Shown here one piece after another: positions 1 to 5,478 of a stretch of 5,478 bases of DNA; within the stretch, counting starts at the first letter, position 1, and every line of letters starts with the position of its first letter. The position numbers and the translations under genes were made by a program. Source of the DNA: Actinomycetota bacterium (GTDB lineage Bacteria > Actinomycetota > Humimicrobiia > Humimicrobiales > Humimicrobiaceae); contig JAHILC010000314.1 of the NCBI GenBank assembly GCA_018897225.1, positions 1 through 5,478 of the forward strand, in the 5' to 3' direction. The notes below the pieces were generated by a model. It did no database searches, was not told the origin of the DNA, and saw only the letters and a program-made list of their open reading frames with translations.

Positions 1-773
1 ATTCCGACGAAGAAGCGATTAAGTTTTTAAAATGGATGAAAGAAGAATTTGGTGGAGTTGAGCCAAAAAACGAGGTTATGATTGCACAGATCAAACTTTA
101 TTTTGCTCTGAGGGAAATTATAAAAGAAAAAAATTATGATTTTATCTCCGTCAAGTGTCTTCCGGAAATGCCTTCATGTTTTACAACTTTTTGTGTGGCA
201 CATGCTTTATTAAACGACAGCTCAAATGACGGATTTGGTGAATGTTGCTCCATGGTATCTGCCTGTGAAGCAGATGCAAACGGTGCCCTTACTATGCAGA
301 TATTAAACAACATAACAGGTTCGACAACTATGTTTACTGATGTACTGTATTATGATTACGATGAGAATATGGTAAGGCTGTGCAATTGCGGTTCCCAGCC
401 TACAGATTTTGCAAAGTCAAGAAAGGATGTCGTATGGGTAACAGAAGGGTTAAGGGAATTTGACTGGAAAATTGGAGGCGCCTGCCCAAGATATGTGGGA
501 AAGCCCGGCAAGGTAACAGTTGCAAGACTTTCAAGGGTCAACAGGGAATATGTAATGCTGATTGCTACTGGCAATGCGCTTGATATGCCCCTTGAAAAGA
601 TAAATGAGACAAATTCCCAGCAACCGCATGTATTTGTAAAGCTTGACTGCAGCCAGGATGGCTTTATTAGTTGTCTGAGGGCAAATCACGTTCACGTTGT
701 AATGGGGGATTATAAGAATGAACTGATAAAAACCTGTGAGATACTTGATATCAAACCGGTTATCCCGGTTTAA
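1..773 (+). CDS. L-fucose isomerase-like sugar isomerase, C-terminal part (5' end outside window)
   Basis: The frame is open to the left edge (first complete codon at 3), so the gene is cut by the window and about 256 C-terminal residues are visible; FucI/AraA-superfamily proteins usually have 400-600. These enzymes interconvert aldoses and ketoses in the cytoplasm using a divalent metal, often Mn2+. The visible part has the family's three metal/catalytic regions in order. ACEADANGALTM holds the catalytic Glu (codon 267-269). MFTDVLYYD holds the Asp (codon 339-341). NHVHVVMGDY near the C-terminus holds the His (codon 687-689). These correspond to Glu337, Asp361 and His528 of E. coli FucI. The protein ends in PVIPV. 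It belongs to the short, divergent FucI-like group rather than true FucI, so the substrate could be any of several aldoses. It lies 35 nt before the regulator start, with no convincing terminator between. The family call is firm; the substrate is unknown. Confidence 0.88.
   Translation, partial: SDEEAIKFLKWMKEEFGGVEPKNEVMIAQIKLYFALREIIKEKNYDFISVKCLPEMPSCFTTFCVAHALLNDSSNDGFGECCSMVSACEADANGALTMQILNNITGSTTMFTDVLYYDYDENMVRLCNCGSQPTDFAKSRKDVVWVTEGLREFDWKIGGACPRYVGKPGKVTVARLSRVNREYVMLIATGNALDMPLEKINETNSQQPHVFVKLDCSQDGFISCLRANHVHVVMGDYKNELIKTCEILDIKPVIPV
753..771. promoter_or_regulatory. Possible LacI-type operator or small hairpin at the 3' end of the isomerase gene
   Basis: The arms AAACCGG (753-759) and CCGGTTT (765-771) are perfect inverted repeats around a 5-nt loop TTATC, running into the stop codon of the isomerase gene. 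The first arm extends to an AACCGGTT palindrome (754-761) with a central CpG, the usual core of LacI-family operators. The site lies 37 nt before the ATG of the lacI-type gene, a plausible place for autoregulation. There is no T-run after the second arm, so a rho-independent terminator is unlikely. The sequence also encodes Pro-Val-Ile-Pro-Val, and the repeated CCG GTT codons could create the pattern by chance. Confidence 0.3.
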
Positions 774-808
774 AGTAATTGCCATATTCAGGTAGGAATA
801 ATTTTAAA

Positions 809-1834
809 ATGACTGAAAAAATGGAAAAAGCGACTATTTACAGTATAGCTAAGGAAGCAAGGATTTCGGTTGCGACAATATCCAGATTTTTTAATAAGCC
901 ATATCTGGTTAAGGAAGAAACCAGAAACAGGATTCTGAAAATATGTGACAAATATAGCTATGAGCCATCTAAAATAGCAAGCGCAATGACAACAAAAAAG
1001 ACTAAGACAATAGCATTGCTCTTACCAAGTTTTAAAGAACCGCCTTTTATGGACCTGATTAATGGTACAGAATACGAGCTATCAAAAAGAGGTTATTGTT
1101 TGAATATTTTCAATTTCAGGGAATCAGTTGAAAGAGAACGTGAAATAGCGAAGATAATAGATAACAGGTTCATAGATGGTGTCATTTTTTCATCCGTATA
1201 TGGGAACAAGAATGATAAGATTTTTATTTTAGAGATGCTGGAAAGAAAGATACCATGCATAATGGTAGACAGGATAATACCGGGTATTAATACCCCTTCT
1301 GTATCAAGCAATGATTTTCTGGGGGGAAAAATTGCAGCGGATTATGCCCTCGAAAATAATCATAATAAAATTGGAATTATTTCCTATAATAGATCTGCGC
1401 ATATATTTAACCAGAGGGTAAAAGGGTTTTTAAGTATTTTAAAAAAAGCAGGATTAGGAGCATCTTTTATAATAGATATCCCCTTGGAGTTTAAAAAAAT
1501 TGAATCAAGCGTAATGGATAGTATTGAAGACGTAATTAAGAGTAAAGTTACTTTTGTTTTTAATACTTCAGATACAATTGCTATTACTCTTATGCGATCA
1601 TTGCAGGAAAAGAAAATAAAGATCCCTGAAGATATTTCAATTATGGGCTATGATAATATGATCTACTCAAATCTAGTTTTTCCACGGCTTTCTACAATAC
1701 ACCATGATATGCATGAAATCGGCAGAAAAGTTGCTGCAAATTTGATTTATAAGTTTGAAACAGGTGATTTTGAAAATGAGAAACTGGTATTGGACCCTAA
1801 AATAGTCCAAAGAGATTCAGTAAGGAGGTTGTAG
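809..1834 (+). CDS. LacI/GalR-family transcriptional regulator
   Basis: This 341-residue cytoplasmic DNA-binding protein has the usual length for the family (about 330-350). Residues 9-31 form the LacI-type helix-turn-helix, with VATISRFFN as the recognition helix. Residues 53-60 (PSKIASAM) are the hinge helix; the usual hinge Leu is replaced by Met60. From about residue 66 a periplasmic-binding-protein-like effector domain follows, with the family landmarks NGTE (85-88), VDR (153-155), NQRVKGF (201-207), NTSD (252-255) and MGYDN (279-283). The ATG at 809 was chosen because AGGA (794-797) lies upstream at a somewhat long spacing of 11 nt. An in-frame TTG at 779 has no ribosome binding site, and the ATG at 824 also lacks one. 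The effector is probably a sugar or sugar phosphate from the pathway encoded around it (inference). The gene is strikingly AT-rich in places. Its stop codon directly abuts the next ATG. Confidence 0.93.
   Translation: MTEKMEKATIYSIAKEARISVATISRFFNKPYLVKEETRNRILKICDKYSYEPSKIASAMTTKKTKTIALLLPSFKEPPFMDLINGTEYELSKRGYCLNIFNFRESVEREREIAKIIDNRFIDGVIFSSVYGNKNDKIFILEMLERKIPCIMVDRIIPGINTPSVSSNDFLGGKIAADYALENNHNKIGIISYNRSAHIFNQRVKGFLSILKKAGLGASFIIDIPLEFKKIESSVMDSIEDVIKSKVTFVFNTSDTIAITLMRSLQEKKIKIPEDISIMGYDNMIYSNLVFPRLSTIHHDMHEIGRKVAANLIYKFETGDFENEKLVLDPKIVQRDSVRRL
1823..1828 (+). promoter_or_regulatory. Strong Shine-Dalgarno AGGAGG for the UroD-like gene, inside the lacI-type gene
   Basis: A perfect AGGAGG lies inside the last codons of the regulator gene, 6 nt before the ATG at 1835. 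The regulator stop TAG (1832-1834) touches this ATG with no gap, so ribosomes ending the regulator are positioned to start the next gene. The site firmly fixes the start of the UroD-like protein. Confidence 0.85.
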
Positions 1835-3118
1835 ATGAATTCAAGGGAGATCTTTTTAGAAACAATGAGGTTTAACAAAAAAGTAGGCCCTAACAAATGG
1901 GAGTTTGGAATATGGGGAGCGACAATTGAAAGATGGTATGACGAAGGTTTAAATAAAAAAAATTACCCGAAAATTCCAACTAATATAATAAACACCACAG
2001 CCTCCCTCTATACTGCAATATGGACACGCACATGGCAAAAAAGCAGGACACTATTTGAAAAAATATATAATGAGCCGGAAACAGAGATAAAGCTACCTAA
2101 AGGTATAGCATTAATGTCAGGTGGACTGTACTGGCCGACCCAGGGATTTCCGCTGGATAAGGATGTCAAAGAATATTTTCAATTCGATTCTTGCCAACAG
2201 GTAGTATGTGCCGAGCAGTTTGTCTGTCCTAATTTTAAAATCAAATTTTTACGTGAAGATGAAAAATATATCGATTATATCGATATTGATGGTGCCACAA
2301 GGAGATACTCAAAATCCCAGCAGGTTTTGCCTGGAGGACTGGATTGGATAGTGAAAGACTGGGATAGCTGGAACAAGCTTAAAGAAGAAAGGATTAGATT
2401 AGACAATATAAAAGAAAGGCTTCCTAAAAATTGGGATGAGCTTGTGGCTGAGTATAAGAATAGGGATTATCCTCTTGCACTAGGGGGTTACCCGAATGGA
2501 CTTTTTGGTAGTCTGACACATCTCATCGGTTATGAAAACCTATTCTTTTTTTATTATGATCATCCCGATCTTATTAAAGATATGCTTGATAGACTGACTG
2601 ACGTATGGATTGCTTTATGGGAAGAAATAATGTCACAGGTGGAAATAGATGCATGTAATATTTGGGAAGATGTTTCATCAGGAAAGGGTTCAATGATTTC
2701 ACCGGCTATTTTTAAAGAATTTTTATCTCCATATTATAAAAAAATTTGTGATTTTGTTAAGAGTAAAGGTGTAAATGTAATATTTGTAGATACTGACGGT
2801 GATTGTAACGAATTAATACCACTGTTTTTAGAATCCGGTGTTACAGGCCTTTATCCGATGGAAGTATCTGCCGGCATGGATATTGTAGCTGTAAGGAAAA
2901 AGTACCCAGAATTACAGATAATGGGTGGAATTCCTAAATCAGAGATAGCAAATGGTGAAAAAAGAATTGATGAATTCTTAGAACCGGTGGAATGGATGCT
3001 AAAACAAGGAGGTTTTATTCCGTTTGGGGATCATTTCATCCCACCTGAAGTTCCATGGAAAGAGTTCAAGTATTACAGGGAAAAATTGAACCATATTATT
3101 GATAAAACAGGTAAGTAG
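1835..3118 (+). CDS. Uroporphyrinogen decarboxylase-fold protein of unknown function (not HemE)
   Basis: This 427-residue protein belongs to the UroD/MtaA-like superfamily, a TIM barrel that includes heme-pathway decarboxylases and cobalamin- or thiol-dependent methyltransferases. Family landmarks are an N-terminal SREIFLETMRF, then WEFGIWGATIERWYDEGL (22-39), DVKEYFQFD (110-118), LALGGYPNGLFG (214-225), IWEDVSSGKGSMISP (276-290), VDTDGD (318-323), GLYPMEVSAGMD (338-349), MGGIPK (363-368) and GDHFIPPEVPW (398-408). In MtaA/MtbA-type methyltransferases an HxC motif plus a distal Cys binds zinc. Here the first site reads D319-T-D321-G and the distal region reads GDH, so no thiolate zinc site is visible. 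At about 80 residues longer than HemE and placed among sugar genes, it is unlikely to make heme. Proteins with this DxDG and GDH pattern are, from memory, a recognisable subgroup annotated only as UroD-family. A role in modifying an unusual or methylated sugar is possible but purely inferred. No signal peptide or membrane segment is apparent. Confidence 0.85.
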   Translation: MNSREIFLETMRFNKKVGPNKWEFGIWGATIERWYDEGLNKKNYPKIPTNIINTTASLYTAIWTRTWQKSRTLFEKIYNEPETEIKLPKGIALMSGGLYWPTQGFPLDKDVKEYFQFDSCQQVVCAEQFVCPNFKIKFLREDEKYIDYIDIDGATRRYSKSQQVLPGGLDWIVKDWDSWNKLKEERIRLDNIKERLPKNWDELVAEYKNRDYPLALGGYPNGLFGSLTHLIGYENLFFFYYDHPDLIKDMLDRLTDVWIALWEEIMSQVEIDACNIWEDVSSGKGSMISPAIFKEFLSPYYKKICDFVKSKGVNVIFVDTDGDCNELIPLFLESGVTGLYPMEVSAGMDIVAVRKKYPELQIMGGIPKSEIANGEKRIDEFLEPVEWMLKQGGFIPFGDHFIPPEVPWKEFKYYREKLNHIIDKTGK

Positions 3119-3150
3119 TTAAATAAATTAAATAGAAAATAAGGCACTAA

Positions 3151-3157
3151 AAGGAGA
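3151..3157 (+). promoter_or_regulatory. Shine-Dalgarno AAGGAGA for the bicupin gene
   Basis: AAGGAGA ends 6 nt before the ATG at 3164 and fixes the start. Another ATG at 3159 is out of frame and too close to the site. The 45-nt gap after the UroD-like stop is otherwise A/T-rich, with no hairpin and no convincing promoter. Confidence 0.75.
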
Positions 3158-3163
3158 AATGAA

Positions 3164-4378
3164 ATGTCAGACAAATTAAAAGAATTCACAAAAAAAGCTC
3201 TTGACTCATACAATGGGCTTCTGCATCTGCTGCCTGCATGGGTACCCCGCGTATTTTGCATCCCGGGCAGAAGGCTTAAACTGCATGTCGATGACCTGTA
3301 TGCGCTTGGTGCAAAAAGAGGAGGAATTGATGAAAGATGGTTTGCATCTACTTGTCCTGCCGATAACGGTCCGGGCACACCCCCTGATGAGGGTTTAAGC
3401 TACGTATACTATGATGGCCAAAAGATGCTTTTTAGAGATATTATTTCAGAGCTTGGCACAGATATACTTGGTGATAAGGTGATGAATAAATGGGGAGGCC
3501 TTAAAGTATTTTCAAAGTTTTTTGATAACATGGATGCCCTGCCTCACCACATACATCTTGGCAAGTCACATGCAAAAAATGTAGGTATGGAGGGAAAACC
3601 CGAAGCTTACTATTTTGCACCCCAGGTAAATTTTGCAGAAAATAATTTTCCATATACATTCTTTGGACTTGAGCCGGGGACAACCAAAGAGCAGGTAAGG
3701 CAGTGTCTTATAAATTTTGAAAAAGGGGACAATAAGATAACAAACCTGTCAAAGGCTTACAGGCTTGAGGTTGAAACAGGATGGCTTTTGCCTCCCGGAA
3801 TACTTCATGCACCAGGCTCGCTTTGCTCTTATGAGCCTCAATGGGCATCAGACGTATATGGAATGTATCAGTCACTTGTGGCAAACAAGCCCATAGACAG
3901 ATCACTTCTTGTAAAAGATGTACCGGAAAAATATAAGGATGATATTGACTATATAATGGATATTATTGACTGGGAACTTAATGTTGATCCTAACTTTAAA
4001 GAGAAGTTCCATTTAAAACCCATCCCGATAGGCAATACCAAATCTAAAGGATATGTAGAGAGATGGGTTGTATACGGAAAAGTCCATGGAGAGGAAGTAT
4101 TTAGTGCAAAAGAGCTTACAGTATATTCCGGGGCTAAAGTAACCATAAAAGATACCGGTGCATATGGTTTCATCACAGTTCAGGGACACGGAAAGATAAA
4201 TGAGATACCTTTTGAAAGTCCCAATATGATAAGGTATGGTGACATCACGTGCGATGAATTCTTTGTTCCTTATCCTCCAGCAATAAAAGGTGTGACTATA
4301 GAAAACACCGGGCAGGAGCCAATAGTAATACTTAAACACTTCGGGCCTGATTGTAATCCCGATATGCCAGAAAAATAA
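3164..4378 (+). CDS. Two-domain cupin related to type I mannose-6-phosphate isomerase; probable sugar isomerase
   Basis: This 404-residue cytoplasmic protein has the type I phosphomannose-isomerase layout. Residues 57-80 carry ERWFAST and NGPGTPPDEGLSY, matching the Glu-x-Trp...Ser region at the start of ManA-like proteins. The metal site follows: HHIH (128-131), KPEAYYF (145-151, Glu147) and LLPPGILHAPG (208-218, His215). A second cupin-like domain spans about 315-395 and shows no His-x-His metal set. In true ManA the first ligand pair is Gln-x-His; here it is His129-x-His131. This gives a His3/Glu set like that of single-domain D-lyxose isomerases and cupin-type phosphoglucose isomerases. 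The enzyme may therefore isomerise a free aldose/ketose rather than mannose 6-phosphate (inference). It lies 45 nt after the UroD-like gene and 55 nt before the epimerase. The gene is noticeably richer in GC than the two before it. The fold is confident; the reaction is not. Confidence 0.82.
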   Translation: MSDKLKEFTKKALDSYNGLLHLLPAWVPRVFCIPGRRLKLHVDDLYALGAKRGGIDERWFASTCPADNGPGTPPDEGLSYVYYDGQKMLFRDIISELGTDILGDKVMNKWGGLKVFSKFFDNMDALPHHIHLGKSHAKNVGMEGKPEAYYFAPQVNFAENNFPYTFFGLEPGTTKEQVRQCLINFEKGDNKITNLSKAYRLEVETGWLLPPGILHAPGSLCSYEPQWASDVYGMYQSLVANKPIDRSLLVKDVPEKYKDDIDYIMDIIDWELNVDPNFKEKFHLKPIPIGNTKSKGYVERWVVYGKVHGEEVFSAKELTVYSGAKVTIKDTGAYGFITVQGHGKINEIPFESPNMIRYGDITCDEFFVPYPPAIKGVTIENTGQEPIVILKHFGPDCNPDMPEK

Positions 4379-4384
4379 TACAGT

Positions 4385-4413
4385 TTGATAAACATTAACT
4401 TTAATTATATAAA
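4385..4413 (+). promoter_or_regulatory. Possible internal sigma-70-type promoter before the epimerase gene
   Basis: TTGATA (4385-4390) and TATAAA (4408-4413) are separated by exactly 17 nt, each one mismatch from consensus. They lie in the 55-nt gap after the bicupin gene. Transcription would begin near 4420, very close to the ribosome binding site at 4418-4426, leaving a leader of only about 14 nt. That and the high AT content make a chance match quite possible. Confidence 0.3.
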
Positions 4414-4417
4414 TCTT

Positions 4418-4426
4418 AAGAAGGAA
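4418..4426 (+). promoter_or_regulatory. Shine-Dalgarno AAGAAGGAA that decides the epimerase start
   Basis: The site ends 7 nt before the ATG at 4434, a normal spacing. An in-frame GTG at 4428 is only 1 nt from the end of the site, so the ATG is the better start and the protein has 316 residues instead of 318. Confidence 0.7.
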
Positions 4427-4433
4427 AGTGACA

Positions 4434-5384
4434 ATGAAACCGCAAAATTATGAGATCAAAAACCAGAAAATAAGGGAAAGATTTCTGGAGATGAAAAATA
4501 AAAAGCCTGAAAGTTTTAAAAACAGGTTGAAATTTTCCTGGTCCAATTGGGGTTTTGGAATCGAAGGCCTCGAGACTACTGCCCGGAGACTCAATAAGTT
4601 TGGCGTCAAATATATCGAGTTGCATGGCAATTTGTATGGAGCAGACCTGGGTTATAAGCCTGAAGAAGTAAAAAAGATTTTAAATAGCAATGGTATTTCC
4701 GTATCGGGCATCTGTGGAATGTTTTCGGCAGATAATGACATGTCTGCAAACAGGCCCATTATCAGGCAGAATGCTATTGATTATATAAAAAGAAATGTTG
4801 ATTTCGGAGCTCAAGTCGGTGCACGTTATTTTCTTATAGTGCCTGGTGCTGTTGGCAGGCCTATCCCGTATGACAATATGGAGTTTCATAGGTCAGTAGA
4901 GACATTAAAAATTGTAGAAAATCTTTTTATTAAAACAGGCATAAGAGGTGCGGTAGAACCTATAAGATCGGCAGAGGTAAGTTTCTGCCATACTTTTGAA
5001 GATGCAAAAAAATATATAAAGGCAGTTGGCTCACAAGGCATAAAACATATAAATGGTGACCTTTACCATATGCTTGTAGAAGAATCCCATATCGGTGAGG
5101 CTATAGTGAATGCTGAAGGCATTCTTACAAATCTTCACATGGCAGATACGAACAGGGGTGCTTTAGGAGATGGATTTTTTGACCTGGATACCATAATTAT
5201 GGCTTTATATGTCATAGGATACAATAATGACGATAGTTGTTTTTTATCGCCTGAACCGCTTGGTCCGGGAGGTGACCCATATCCTGCGATGTATGGAAGT
5301 CCTGACCCTTTAAAACTGGATAGCCTGGTGAAGGATTCGGTTGAATATTTCGGGGAAAGGGAAGAAGAAGTTTTAAGTTTGTAA
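4434..5384 (+). CDS. Sugar phosphate isomerase/epimerase family TIM barrel, D-tagatose/D-allulose 3-epimerase-like
   Basis: This 316-residue cytoplasmic TIM-barrel enzyme belongs to the xylose-isomerase-like (AP endonuclease 2) superfamily, whose sugar members epimerise ketoses at C3 with Mn2+ or Co2+. The four expected metal ligands are in order: Glu175 in AVEPIR, Asp209 in NGDLYHM, His235 in LHMADTNRG and Glu274 in LSPEP. They correspond to Glu150/Asp183/His209/Glu244 of D-allulose 3-epimerase, where the two Glu residues also act as acid/base. Arg241 follows the His, and GDGFFDLDTII (245-255) matches the usual Gly-x-Gly-x-x-Asp segment. The N-terminus has about 30 extra charged residues before the first barrel strand (LKFSWSNWGFGIEG, 32-45); typical members have about 290. 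The next gene, a sugar kinase, starts 24 nt later, which suggests the epimerised ketose is then phosphorylated. Other members of this superfamily are inosose dehydratases or sugar-acid isomerases, so the substrate stays open. Confidence 0.87.
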   Translation: MKPQNYEIKNQKIRERFLEMKNKKPESFKNRLKFSWSNWGFGIEGLETTARRLNKFGVKYIELHGNLYGADLGYKPEEVKKILNSNGISVSGICGMFSADNDMSANRPIIRQNAIDYIKRNVDFGAQVGARYFLIVPGAVGRPIPYDNMEFHRSVETLKIVENLFIKTGIRGAVEPIRSAEVSFCHTFEDAKKYIKAVGSQGIKHINGDLYHMLVEESHIGEAIVNAEGILTNLHMADTNRGALGDGFFDLDTIIMALYVIGYNNDDSCFLSPEPLGPGGDPYPAMYGSPDPLKLDSLVKDSVEYFGEREEEVLSL

Positions 5385-5397
5385 CTATTAGATCTTG

Positions 5398-5403
5398 AAA
5401 GGA
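5398..5403 (+). promoter_or_regulatory. Shine-Dalgarno AAAGGA for the FGGY kinase
   Basis: AAAGGA ends 5 nt before the ATG at 5409 and supports that start, even though it leaves an unusually long N-terminal tail on the kinase. Confidence 0.65.
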
Positions 5404-5408
5404 TTTTA

Positions 5409-5478
5409 ATGATTGCAACAATTAATGATAAAAAAATAAATAATAATAAGAAATATGTAATAGGCCTTGACTTTGGAA
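5409..5478 (+). CDS. FGGY-family carbohydrate kinase, N-terminus only (3' end outside window)
   Basis: Only 23 complete codons are visible. After a tail of about 14 residues rich in Asn, Lys and Ile comes KYVIGLDFG, the beginning of the N-terminal phosphate-1 (ATP-binding) motif of the FGGY/actin-like kinase fold. The form GLDFG is especially common in ribulokinases and related ketose kinases, whereas glycerol kinases and many xylulokinases have GxDxGT with other residues. An ATP-dependent ketose (pentulose or hexulose) kinase following the epimerase fits the operon. Most FGGY kinases have only a few residues before this motif, so the tail is longer than usual, but no in-frame ATG, GTG or TTG lies closer to the motif. 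The identification rests on one short motif plus context. Confidence 0.7.
   Translation, partial: MIATINDKKINNNKKYVIGLDFG

Noticed and set aside
753..785. Rho-independent terminator after the isomerase gene
   Set aside because: The 7-bp hairpin is not followed by a T-run; the sequence after it is TAAAGTAATT, so termination is unlikely.
779..808. TTG at 779 as the start of the LacI-type regulator
   Set aside because: There is no Shine-Dalgarno before it, and the extra ten residues do not belong to the helix-turn-helix domain. The ATG at 809 has AGGA upstream.
801..810. ATTTTAAAAT palindrome over the regulator start codon
   Set aside because: A 10-bp A/T-only palindrome is expected by chance in DNA this AT-rich, and it lacks the CpG centre expected of a LacI-type operator.
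1835..3118. Calling the UroD-like protein HemE (heme biosynthesis)
   Set aside because: It is about 80 residues longer than HemE, lacks the RQAGR-type N-terminal motif and sits among sugar-metabolism genes with no other heme gene.
3073..3378. Open frame on the - strand across the UroD-like/bicupin junction
   Set aside because: It is antisense to two good genes, has no family resemblance and no clear ribosome binding site.
4013..4339. Open frame on the - strand (108 codons) inside the bicupin gene
   Set aside because: It is fully antisense to a well-supported gene, and its translation is rich in Tyr, Phe and Cys with no recognisable motif; it is a reading-frame shadow.
4428..4433. GTG at 4428 as the start of the epimerase
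   Set aside because: It lies 1 nt after the Shine-Dalgarno, too close for initiation; the ATG at 4434 has a 7-nt spacing.

Overview
The window is a single block of co-directional genes, all on the + strand, that reads as the middle of a carbohydrate-catabolism operon. It opens inside an L-fucose isomerase-like gene. A LacI-family regulator follows, then an uroporphyrinogen-decarboxylase-fold (UroD-like) protein, a two-domain cupin related to type I mannose-6-phosphate isomerase, and a TIM-barrel sugar epimerase of the D-tagatose/D-allulose 3-epimerase type. The window ends 23 codons into an FGGY-type sugar kinase. Gaps between genes are 0 to 55 nt, most starts have a clear purine-rich Shine-Dalgarno sequence, and I see no intrinsic terminator, so co-transcription is likely.

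The DNA is AT-rich, with frequent AGA/AGG/ATA codons and good AGGAGG-like ribosome binding sites. That fits a low-GC anaerobe-type bacterium such as a clostridial Firmicute, or a lineage with similar habits (Thermotogota, Atribacterota, Spirochaetota). The sequence alone does not decide between these. There is no rRNA, tRNA, mobile element, CRISPR array or long non-coding stretch; every gap between genes is under 60 nt.

Layout: 1-773 3' part of the FucI-like isomerase; 753-771 a dyad that could be a LacI-type operator or a weak hairpin; 809-1834 lacI-type regulator; 1835-3118 UroD-like protein, whose ATG directly abuts the regulator stop; 3164-4378 bicupin; 4379-4433 a gap with a possible internal promoter; 4434-5384 epimerase; 5409 to the end, FGGY kinase.

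Working model (inference): an aldose is isomerised to a ketose by the FucI-like enzyme and/or the cupin, the ketose may be epimerised at C3, and the FGGY kinase phosphorylates it. The LacI-type protein senses the sugar. The UroD-like protein has no established role in such a pathway. At the place where the cobalamin/thiol methyltransferases of this fold carry a zinc-binding His-x-Cys it has Asp-Thr-Asp, so it is neither a normal HemE nor a normal MtaA-type methyltransferase. It is the most interesting unknown here. No transporter is visible, and the actual sugar cannot be named from this window.
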